This document shows positions 1 through 6,052 of a stretch of 6,052 nucleotides of DNA, piece by piece. Every line of letters begins with the position of its first letter. The first letter of the stretch is position 1. The translations under genes were made by a program, and so were the position numbers. Source of the stretch: an uncultured Chitinophagaceae bacterium (GTDB taxonomy: Bacteria; Bacteroidota; Bacteroidia; Chitinophagales; Chitinophagaceae); NCBI GenBank assembly GCA_946885335.1, contig CAMPGG010000210.1:1-6052 (forward strand), given 5' to 3'. The notes beneath the pieces were generated by a model. The model saw nothing but the letters and a program-made list of their open reading frames with translations, was not told the origin of the DNA and ran no database searches.

Positions 1-27
1 GTTTAGATTCCCTTATGTTTATCCATT

Positions 28-56
28 TTGCCACATCATCAAACCCTGCTTATCAT
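28..56 (+). promoter_or_regulatory. Possible promoter of the TonB-dependent receptor gene
   Basis: TTGCCA at 28-33 and TATCAT at 51-56 are separated by exactly 17 bases, each one mismatch from the general sigma-70 hexamers. The first overlaps a TTTG at 27-30, which is the Bacteroidota -33 element, but TATCATAC at 51-58 fits only the TA of the Bacteroidota -7 consensus TAnnTTTG. Transcription would begin near 62-65, leaving a leader of only about 10-13 bases before the ATG at 75. The placement is inferred from pattern alone; in A/T-rich DNA such a match can arise by chance. Confidence 0.35.
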
Positions 57-74
57 ACACACTTTTAATTTTTT

Positions 75-2633
75 ATGAAGTATATTTTACACATTTTTTT
101 AGGAGCACTGATTTTTCCACTTTCTTTATCTGCCCAGGTTGACCGGGACCCGCCGGAAACAATGGAAGCACCCGTGATAAAGATGAATAGTCCCAGCCGC
201 ATTTATGGTAAAGTATTGGATAATGCACAAAAAGGTGTTCAATCCGCTTCAGTTCAATTATTTGTAAGAAATCCTGGAGGAGATTCAATTGTTGCCGCCC
301 AACTTTCTAAGCCAAATGGCGAATTTAATTTTGAAAACTTGCCGGCTGCCGACAGTTTTCGCATTGTGATTTCAGCGCTTGGTTTTGGAATATATGACAG
401 GTTCATTGCTCCTGAAACCGGCCCGGAGGCTAACAATTTTCAAAGAGATATGGGGAATATTGTACTAACCCAGGAAATTCAATCATTGGGTGAAGTAGTG
501 GTGACTGCTGAAAGACCGGCACTTGAAATGGGCATTGATAAAAGAATTTTTAATGCGGATCAAAGTATTATTTCCAAAGGAGGTACAGCCATCGACCTCA
601 TGAAAAATATTCCGGCGGTATCGGTTGATGTGGATGGAAATGTAGAATTAAGAAATGCATCACCGCAGGTTTTTGTAGATGGAAGACCAACTATTTTAAC
701 GCTTGATCAAATACCCGCCGATAATATTGACAGGGTAGAATTGATCACCAATCCTTCAGCAAAGTATGATGCTGCCAGTACTGGTGGTATCATCAATATT
801 ATCTTAAAGAAAAACAAAAGGGTTGGTTTAAACGGAATGACATCGATCAGTGCAGGAACGCCTGGTATTTTAAGCGGGAATTTAAATTTGAATCTACGCC
901 AGGGTAAATTTAATTTCTTTCTAACAGGTAACTATAACCGCTCAGGTGGAATAGCCGATGGTGAAAGCTTCCGGGAAAACAGGAAGGATGGAGTGGTAAC
1001 CGATTATTTTAACCAGACGAATCACAATGAAAGAACAAGGCGTTTTGCATCAGCAAGGTTTGGTGTAGATTTTTTCATTGATAACCGCAATACGTTGACG
1101 GTTTCTCAAAGCCTGGTTGATGGCCGTTTTACAAGCAATGAAGACCAGGACCAGGAATATTTAAACACAAGTAAAATATTGGAGCGTTATGGTGTTCGTA
1201 CATCAGAAGGTCGTTTTGGCTTTAACCGTTACAGTACACAGGGAAATTATACACATAAATTTCCTGAAACCGGTAAGGAATTGAATGCTTCTGCAAATTT
1301 CAATTATGGGGATGGAACAGATGCTTCAGAAATACTGAACCTGTATTACAACCCGGATGGAAGCACAAACAGGCCAGCTACCCGTGTACGTAATGAAGGC
1401 TGGAATGATAACAGCCAGGCAACTTACCAGGTTGATTTTATTGATCCCAATGGGGATGATTCTAAAATTGAAATGGGATTGCGCAGTTACATCAATAACC
1501 GCACAAGTACTTTCAATGCTTTCAGCGTTAATAATGGTACAGAAACAAAACTTTCCCTCAGTAATAATTATAAGTATCGTGAAATGATCAATGCATTTTA
1601 TTTTACTTATACAGGTAAATTTAAGAGCATTGGTTACCAGGCAGGGATCAGGGCCGAGCATTCAAATTTTGATGGTGAACTGATTGACAGCAGCAGGAAG
1701 TTTGGTTATGAATATCCAAGTACGATCAAAAATATCTGGGATGCATTATTCCCAAGTTTGTATTTGTCAAAAGACCTGAGTGAAGATGTTCAGGTGCAGT
1801 TGAATTTTTCCCGTCGAATCCGTCGTCCTAACTTCTGGCAATTAAATCCATTCGTTGATATCAATGATCCCGTAAACATTCAGCGTGGTAATCCTGAATT
1901 AAGACCTGAATACACTAACTCTTTTGAATTCAATTACAGCAAACAGTTTCCAAACAGGAGTAGTTTTTTTGGTGCCATTTATTATCGTAATAATATGGGT
2001 GATATTACGCGATACAGTGATACCATCAGCACGGCGCAATACCAGCAATTAAATAATGCCGGAATAGATCCGAATGCTATTTTAAATACATTCATTAATG
2101 CACAAAGTACAAACCGTTTGGGAACAGAATTTACATTACAACAGAAATTCACACCCAATTTTGATATAACACCAACACTCGAATTTCAGTATCGTAAAGT
2201 AAATGCAACCATTGGCGATCTTGACCTGGATAATGAAGGTTTTAGCTGGGAGTTTGAATTGATGGCCAATTATAAAATTGTGCAGGAAAGAAATCCAAAC
2301 ATATTTAATAAACTGGCTTTCCAGCTTTCAGGTGAATATGAATCAGCTGAAGTTGTTCCACAGGGCAGGCGCAAACCGCAGTACAGTGTAGATTTTGCTT
2401 TACGTAAAGATTTCCTGGAGAATGATCGCGGTACATTTACATTCAGTATCAATGATGTATTTAATACCAATCGCTGGGGTTCAATTTATGATACGGAAAA
2501 TTTTTACCAGGAATCTTATCGTCGCCGCAACGTCAGGAATTTTAGAATCACATTCAGTTATAAGTTTGGCGATGCTGACTTTACTTTAGGCCGCAGAGGT
2601 GGTGGTGGAAATCGTGATGATGATGATGAATAA
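75..2633 (+). CDS. TonB-dependent outer-membrane receptor (carboxypeptidase-regulatory-like domain, plug, beta-barrel)
   Basis: This is a predicted outer-membrane gated channel that would take up a large or scarce substrate using TonB/ExbBD energy; the substrate cannot be read from the sequence. Residues 1-20 form a signal peptide with likely cleavage at LSA|Q. Residues about 42-133 (from RIYGKVLDN) are a carboxypeptidase-regulatory-like fold. Residues about 138-246 are the plug, opening with LGEVVVTAERP and including QVFVDGRP (198-205), IDRVELITNPSAKYDA (218-233) and GGIINIILKK (237-246). The rest is barrel, with the family's RRIRRPNFWQLNPF (580-593) and RGNPELRPEYTNSFEFNY (604-621). The last barrel strand is near NFRITFSYKF (822-831), followed by a Gly/Asp-rich tail. 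The 852-residue length suits the outer-membrane beta-barrel (OMP_b-brl_3-like) group. No SusD partner is adjacent, so it is not a SusC-type glycan system within this window. The ATG at 75 is chosen because it starts the signal peptide directly and an in-frame TAA lies at 66-68. There is no Shine-Dalgarno sequence. The gene is intact. Confidence 0.93.
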   Translation: MKYILHIFLGALIFPLSLSAQVDRDPPETMEAPVIKMNSPSRIYGKVLDNAQKGVQSASVQLFVRNPGGDSIVAAQLSKPNGEFNFENLPAADSFRIVISALGFGIYDRFIAPETGPEANNFQRDMGNIVLTQEIQSLGEVVVTAERPALEMGIDKRIFNADQSIISKGGTAIDLMKNIPAVSVDVDGNVELRNASPQVFVDGRPTILTLDQIPADNIDRVELITNPSAKYDAASTGGIINIILKKNKRVGLNGMTSISAGTPGILSGNLNLNLRQGKFNFFLTGNYNRSGGIADGESFRENRKDGVVTDYFNQTNHNERTRRFASARFGVDFFIDNRNTLTVSQSLVDGRFTSNEDQDQEYLNTSKILERYGVRTSEGRFGFNRYSTQGNYTHKFPETGKELNASANFNYGDGTDASEILNLYYNPDGSTNRPATRVRNEGWNDNSQATYQVDFIDPNGDDSKIEMGLRSYINNRTSTFNAFSVNNGTETKLSLSNNYKYREMINAFYFTYTGKFKSIGYQAGIRAEHSNFDGELIDSSRKFGYEYPSTIKNIWDALFPSLYLSKDLSEDVQVQLNFSRRIRRPNFWQLNPFVDINDPVNIQRGNPELRPEYTNSFEFNYSKQFPNRSSFFGAIYYRNNMGDITRYSDTISTAQYQQLNNAGIDPNAILNTFINAQSTNRLGTEFTLQQKFTPNFDITPTLEFQYRKVNATIGDLDLDNEGFSWEFELMANYKIVQERNPNIFNKLAFQLSGEYESAEVVPQGRRKPQYSVDFALRKDFLENDRGTFTFSINDVFNTNRWGSIYDTENFYQESYRRRNVRNFRITFSYKFGDADFTLGRRGGGGNRDDDDE
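2598..2630 (+). repeat. Codon-repeat tail: three GGT plus GGA, then four GAT plus GAA
   Basis: The last codons of the receptor gene are two short trinucleotide runs: GGT three times and GGA at 2598-2609, then AAT CGT, then GAT four times and GAA at 2616-2630 before the TAA. They encode GGGGNRDDDDE, a flexible acidic tail after the final beta-strand that would face the periplasm if the barrel closes near residue 831. The four identical GAT codons are a possible slippage site, but the run is short. Confidence 0.75.
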
Positions 2634-2656
2634 AATTATATCGATTTTTAGAAATT

Positions 2657-2685
2657 GAAGGGGCAGCATTGCTCCTTCTTTTTTT
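2657..2685 (+). terminator. Rho-independent terminator of the TonB-dependent receptor gene
   Basis: GAAGGGGC (2657-2664) pairs with GCTCCTTC (2671-2678) across a 6-base loop, giving 8 pairs including one G-U wobble. Seven T residues follow (2679-2685). It starts 24 bases after the receptor stop codon and is well placed to end that transcript, implying a separate promoter for the downstream dehydrogenase gene. The opposite strand lacks a good T tract after the stem, so it looks one-directional. Confidence 0.85.
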
Positions 2686-2798
2686 ATGCGTGTACCAGGT
2701 GGTCAGTGAAAAGTTTCCTTTCATAGGTATTCATCATTTCCTGCGATCATAATTTTGATTATAGTATTTTTAAGTATCCTTTACATCAAATTAATTGT

Positions 2799-4226
2799 AT
2801 GTTCAAAATACTGATTGTCATCGCTGCTTTTTTTACTTCAGGTGTTCTACTTGTGCATAAATTTTATGCTGAAAATGATCATATCGCATATTCATCCTTT
2901 AAACTAAATGCTGATCCTGCCGCTAACTATAAGAACTACTGTTCAAGTTGCCATGGTGAATTAATGGAAGCCTTTGTGGACCGTAAATGGAAATATGGAA
3001 GTGATAAGAAATCATTGATTCATGCTATAAACATTGGTTATCCAAATGATGGTATGCCAGGTTTTGACACCGCATTCACCGACAAAGAAGCAGAAGAATT
3101 AGCAGATTATATTTTGGAAGGATTGAAGAATGTTCAGCGTTTTGATTTTGCCAAACAGGAAAAACAACAGACAACTTATTCTGGCGATGGAATGAACATT
3201 CAATTGGAAACAGTTATTGGGGGTTTAAAATCTCCCTGGGGACTTGCGTTTTTACCCAATGATGATATTTTGTTTACAGAAAAAACGGGGCAGCTTTACC
3301 GGTACGCAAAACCCAATAAATTAAACAGGATTTCCGGTGTTCCGGAAGTGGTTGCTGAAGGCCAGGGTGGATTAATGGATATCATTCTTCACCCGGATTT
3401 TAAAAAGAATAAAACGATCTTTTTATCCTATTCTAAACCTAAAGAAGAAGGTGGCAAAACGTTGGCTACAACAGCTATCATGAGTGCTGTTTTAGAAAAT
3501 GATGAACTCACCCAGCAAAAAATAATATTTGAAGCATATCCTTATTCACAAACCCGTCATCACTATGGTAGCCGGATGGTTTTTGGAAATGATGGAATGC
3601 TTTATTTTTCTGTGGGCGATCGGGGTAACCATAATCAAAACCCGCAGGATCTGCAGTATGATCCGGGTAAGATTCACCGGATAAAAGATGATGGAACCGT
3701 ACCGGCTGATAATCCATTTGTAAATACAGCCAATGCCCGTAAAACGATTTATTCGTATGGGCACCGTAATCCGCAGGGTTTAGTAAAACATCCTGAAACG
3801 GGGGAGATATGGTCTCATGAACATGGGCCACGGGGTGGAGATGAGATCAACCTGGTACAAAAAGGAAAGAATTACGGCTGGCCGGTAATATCATACGGCA
3901 TCAACTACAATGGAACAACATTCACCGATAAAACCGCTATGCCCGGAATGGAACAACCATTATTATATTGGATACCATCTATCGGTCCAAGTGGTATGAC
4001 GATTGTCAGCAGCAATAAATACAAAAAATGGAAAGGCGATATTTTATCTGGCTCATTGCGATTTAAATATTTAAACCTGAGTAGCCTGGATGGTCATAAG
4101 GTAAAAGATAAAGCGATTCTGTTTGAAAATATCGGCCGCTTACGCGATGTAAAAATGGGCAATGATGGGTACATCTATATTTCGGTGGAAAATCCTGGAA
4201 CGATCTATCGCTTACAACCTAAATAA
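2799..4226 (+). CDS. PQQ-dependent sugar dehydrogenase (GSDH family) with N-terminal cytochrome c domain
   Basis: This predicted periplasmic quinoprotein would oxidise an aldose or similar sugar at a PQQ cofactor and pass electrons through its own haem. Residues 4-19 are hydrophobic after MFK: a signal peptide or uncleaved anchor, since the FYA at 22-24 is a poor cleavage site. Residues about 40-112 are a small class I-like cytochrome c, with haem-binding CSSCH (48-52) and probable axial Met86 in GMPGF. Residues about 134-473 form the glucose/sorbosone dehydrogenase propeller: LKSPWGLAFLPND (143-155), GQGGLMDIILHPDF (188-201), HYGSRMVFGNDGMLYFSVGD (255-274), YSYGHRNPQGL (318-328), EHGPRGGDEINLV (341-353), IGPSGM (395-400) and GRLRDVKMGNDGYIYISVEN (446-465). 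By analogy with soluble glucose dehydrogenase, His255 is the likely base and Arg323/Asn324 and Arg447/Arg449 contact PQQ or substrate; this mapping is by eye. Substrate specificity is unknown. No PQQ synthesis gene is present here. The ATG at 2799 is the start that gives the export signal; the leader has no Shine-Dalgarno. The reading frame is intact. Confidence 0.92.
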   Translation: MFKILIVIAAFFTSGVLLVHKFYAENDHIAYSSFKLNADPAANYKNYCSSCHGELMEAFVDRKWKYGSDKKSLIHAINIGYPNDGMPGFDTAFTDKEAEELADYILEGLKNVQRFDFAKQEKQQTTYSGDGMNIQLETVIGGLKSPWGLAFLPNDDILFTEKTGQLYRYAKPNKLNRISGVPEVVAEGQGGLMDIILHPDFKKNKTIFLSYSKPKEEGGKTLATTAIMSAVLENDELTQQKIIFEAYPYSQTRHHYGSRMVFGNDGMLYFSVGDRGNHNQNPQDLQYDPGKIHRIKDDGTVPADNPFVNTANARKTIYSYGHRNPQGLVKHPETGEIWSHEHGPRGGDEINLVQKGKNYGWPVISYGINYNGTTFTDKTAMPGMEQPLLYWIPSIGPSGMTIVSSNKYKKWKGDILSGSLRFKYLNLSSLDGHKVKDKAILFENIGRLRDVKMGNDGYIYISVENPGTIYRLQPK

Positions 4227-4228
4227 AA

Positions 4229-4260
4229 AAACAAAAGGCATCCTGTGATGCCTTTTGTTT
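4229..4260. terminator. Bidirectional intrinsic terminator between convergent genes
   Basis: A perfect 14-bp inverted repeat (arms 4229-4242 and 4247-4260, core AAAAGGCATC/GATGCCTTTT) encloses a 4-base CTGT loop. It lies in the 53-bp gap between the stop codons of the dehydrogenase (+) and the OmpP1-like gene (-). Read on the minus strand, the stem runs into seven T residues (4231-4225) that reach into the dehydrogenase stop codon, so it is a strong terminator for the minus gene. Read on the plus strand, the tract is weaker: GTTT, then a separate run of six T at 4269-4274. Confidence 0.9.
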
Positions 4261-4279
4261 GATACCAGTTTTTTAGGGA

Positions 4280-5908
4280 TTATATTTTGAATCCTAATGT
4301 AAGAACAGCATTGCCGGTTGTATTCCGGATATTGGCCATTACATTCGGTGCTGAATCTAAGCGATATGGAACATGCACATCCTTGGTCATATTGTGTACA
4401 TAAGTAACGTCAATGAACATGCCTTTATGGCGATAACCTAAGCCTCCGCTCAATAGAAAACGGTTTCCTTTTTCACCAATTATATTTTTATATGGATTGC
4501 CATAATAAGCGGCACCTGCACGTACCATTACTGTGTTAAATTTTAATTCTCCGCCAAGTTTGAAATTGAATGCGCTTTTATATGTATTATCTATCACATC
4601 GTTCAAAGCACTGAAATAATCTTTTGTCGATTGGCTGTTATCTGCTTCTGCATCTGTACTGAATGAGGATGCTTTGTAATTGATATATTCGATATCCGCA
4701 GTGATAAATCCTTTTTGCCGGCGAACATCTTCCGCTTCACGCAAAACATATGATGCACTCGCTATCAACCTGTATGGAGTCATCAGGTAATATTTAAAAT
4801 CAGAAACATTTCCTGTTAAAGCACCGGACTCCTGGTTTAAAAGTCCCTGGTAATTTTCAGTATCAGCTTCAACATAAACATCATAGGTTTCAGTGATATT
4901 ATACATTGAAGGGGAGTGAACAGCAAAACCTAACCTGACAAATTCTACCGGCTTAAAAATGACTCCGGCTTTTAAATTAATACCAATACCCTTGGTGGTT
5001 AAGTTTTCTTCAATTGATGCGAAATTGAATTTGTTCATGTTATTGTCAGTTGCATCAGCCTCTGTAAAAGTTGATGTCCGGTCGTAATGTAAAAAGGGGA
5101 TACCCAGCGTACCACCAACATACACTTTATCATTAAAACTGGCTCCACCACCAAAAGTCAGTTCAGTGATGCCACCTGTTGTTTGTAATGTATTTTCCTG
5201 CAATAAGCCGGTAGCTAACAAGTTTTGAGCTCTTGACTGAAATTCGAAATTTCCGTTTGTTCCGCCGCCAATGGTATCTATCCAATAAGTATTAAAAGCC
5301 AGGCTGCTTCCATAAGGATAATTGCCTGATACATTATTGGCATCACCTTCATTTGCATTGCGGATCTCTTCCAAAAATTTTTGAGAGTATGATGTAGTAT
5401 TATTTTGTCCGCGATAAAGTATACTGTTATTAAAATTAGCGCTTCGGTTAACTGCAATGGCAAATGCTGAACTGGTTACCTGGCCACCGCGCCGGGCTCC
5501 GGCGCCAAGAACTATCCCGGTTGTACCTAAATTAAAACTGTTCTTTTTGTCTTTTTCGGTGCGATTTAAATAACTGGTTTTATTACTGGATAAATTAAAA
5601 CCGGGTGTAATGACAAAATCACCGGTTTTGTAAAAAGCTAAACCGGCAGGATTAACATAAGCCGAAGAAATATCGCCTCCTAATGAACCCATGGCGCCAC
5701 CAATGGCCTGCTGCCTGGCTGTCCCGGTTGGAACAACCCAGGAATAACGCAAAGCATCTGCAGGCTCCTGGGCAGATAAATGGCTAACGGTAACCAATAG
5801 GCCTAAAATAAACAGGGTTGATTTTCTTTTTACCAAAGCCGGTAATTTTTGGGGGGCCTGCCTGTATAAGTTTAACCAGGTGCGTAAAATAACAATAAAG
5901 GATGTCAT
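4280..5908 (-). CDS. OmpP1/FadL-type outer-membrane transport protein
   Basis: This is a predicted outer-membrane beta-barrel of the OmpP1/FadL/TodX group, whose characterised members let hydrophobic compounds such as long-chain fatty acids or aromatics cross the outer membrane. The substrate here is unknown. The mature N-terminus has the family pattern DALRYSWVVPTGTARQQAIG (51-70), GGAMGSLGGDISSAYVNPAG (70-89) and LAFYKTGDFVITPGF (90-104); NPAG at 86-89 matches the FadL-like hatch motif. Later barrel strands include ITELTFGGGASFNDKVYVGG (247-266), VRLGFAVHSPSMYNITETYD (324-343), MTPYRLIASASYVL (376-389), FNFKLGGELKF (447-457), VRAGAAYYGNPY (462-473), LLSGGLGYRHKGMFIDVTYV (485-504) and a closing strand AVLTLGFKI (534-542). 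The signal peptide is KRKSTLFILGLLVTVSHLSA (27-46) with cleavage before Q47, so the ATG at 5908 gives an odd 26-residue pre-extension. A TAA sits immediately before that ATG. A TTG at codon 25 (5836-5834) would give a conventional signal peptide. The length fits the family, and the gene is intact and probably monocistronic. Confidence 0.88.
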   Translation of the reverse strand: MTSFIVILRTWLNLYRQAPQKLPALVKRKSTLFILGLLVTVSHLSAQEPADALRYSWVVPTGTARQQAIGGAMGSLGGDISSAYVNPAGLAFYKTGDFVITPGFNLSSNKTSYLNRTEKDKKNSFNLGTTGIVLGAGARRGGQVTSSAFAIAVNRSANFNNSILYRGQNNTTSYSQKFLEEIRNANEGDANNVSGNYPYGSSLAFNTYWIDTIGGGTNGNFEFQSRAQNLLATGLLQENTLQTTGGITELTFGGGASFNDKVYVGGTLGIPFLHYDRTSTFTEADATDNNMNKFNFASIEENLTTKGIGINLKAGVIFKPVEFVRLGFAVHSPSMYNITETYDVYVEADTENYQGLLNQESGALTGNVSDFKYYLMTPYRLIASASYVLREAEDVRRQKGFITADIEYINYKASSFSTDAEADNSQSTKDYFSALNDVIDNTYKSAFNFKLGGELKFNTVMVRAGAAYYGNPYKNIIGEKGNRFLLSGGLGYRHKGMFIDVTYVHNMTKDVHVPYRLDSAPNVMANIRNTTGNAVLTLGFKI

Positions 5909-6052
5909 TTATTTTGTTTAAGATGGTAAACAGTTTTGATTATCTGATCACCGGGGAGGGCAAACCATTTGCAGGGACCAACCCAGGGATCGGAACACTT
6001 TACTAAAAAATGAAACCAGTGGTCTTATGAATCTAGAACTTTCTTCTCGGAG
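5909..6052. other. Upstream region of the OmpP1-like gene, with G+C-rich block and window edge
   Basis: No complete gene is visible. The part nearest the OmpP1-like gene is A/T-rich and serves as its leader (AAACAAAATAA just before the ATG, no Shine-Dalgarno); I see no convincing promoter hexamers on the minus strand. Positions 5947-5992 are clearly richer in G+C than the rest and contain two small adjacent hairpins, GCAAA/TTTGC (5960-5972) and GGG/CCC (5974-5984). At the edge an ATG at 6027 opens a plus-strand frame reading MNLELSSR that leaves the window; it could be the start of a divergent gene, but eight codons prove nothing. Confidence 0.4.

Noticed and set aside
1357..1587. 76-codon plus-strand frame overlapping the receptor
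   Set aside because: It is in another frame of the same strand within continuous receptor homology; there is no frameshift to explain, so it is not a separate gene.
1326..1661. 111-codon open frame on the minus strand inside the receptor gene
   Set aside because: It lies wholly antisense to a well-supported TonB-dependent receptor, and its translation shows no domain, signal or family resemblance. It is a shadow frame.
75..2633. SusC-type receptor of a polysaccharide utilisation locus
   Set aside because: No SusD-like lipoprotein, glycoside hydrolase or anti-sigma/sigma pair is next to it, and the barrel motifs fit the outer-membrane beta-barrel family better than SusC.
2754..2783. Bacteroidota-type promoter for the dehydrogenase (TTTG at 2754-2757, TATCCTTTA at 2775-2783)
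   Set aside because: The second element has one base too many for TAnnTTTG and the final G is missing. A promoter is expected between the terminator and 2799, but I cannot place it with confidence.
3508..3831. 107-codon open frame on the minus strand inside the dehydrogenase gene
   Set aside because: It is antisense to the conserved propeller motifs of the PQQ enzyme, and its product looks like random His/Tyr-rich sequence.
5948..6052. Minus-strand open frame entering from the right edge and stopping at TGA 5950-5948 (34 codons)
   Set aside because: An open run of this length is likely by chance, and the translation shows no recognisable C-terminal motif. The end of an upstream gene cannot be ruled out but is not supported.
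1..6052. tRNA, rRNA, CRISPR array, insertion sequence, phage or defence genes
   Set aside because: I saw no repeated spacer pattern, transposase motifs, terminal inverted repeats or T-loop signatures. The window is filled by three ordinary envelope genes, so no undescribed multi-gene system is claimed.

Overview
The window looks like an ordinary chromosomal stretch from a member of the Bacteroidota, probably a Chitinophagaceae-like soil or water bacterium. This rests on three things. The base composition is A+T-rich. There is no Shine-Dalgarno sequence in front of any of the three starts, only A/T-rich leaders. The outer-membrane protein types (a TonB-dependent receptor with an N-terminal carboxypeptidase-regulatory-like domain, and an OmpP1/FadL-like barrel whose signal peptide ends in SAQ) are typical of that phylum. 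The genus is an inference.

Layout: positions 1-74 are a short leader with a possible promoter. Positions 75-2633 (+) encode an 852-residue TonB-dependent outer-membrane receptor. The gap at 2634-2798 holds a good intrinsic terminator (2657-2685) and the leader of the next gene. Positions 2799-4226 (+) encode a 475-residue periplasmic enzyme that joins an N-terminal c-type cytochrome domain to a PQQ-dependent sugar dehydrogenase (GSDH) beta-propeller. The 53-bp gap at 4227-4279 holds a perfect 14-bp stem that can terminate both convergent genes. Positions 4280-5908 (-) encode a 542-residue OmpP1/FadL-type outer-membrane transport protein. Positions 5909-6052 are the region upstream of that gene, with a small G+C-rich structured-looking block and possibly the first codons of a rightward gene at the edge.

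All three proteins belong to the cell envelope: two outer-membrane channels flank a periplasmic or inner-membrane-anchored redox enzyme. The first two genes share a direction but are separated by a terminator, so they are probably separate transcription units. The third is convergent. A functional link is possible, for example the receptor bringing in the PQQ cofactor or a sugar substrate, but the sequence does not show it. I found no mobile element, CRISPR array, rRNA or tRNA, and no clear sign of a new multi-gene system. The most noteworthy item is the cytochrome c-dehydrogenase fusion.
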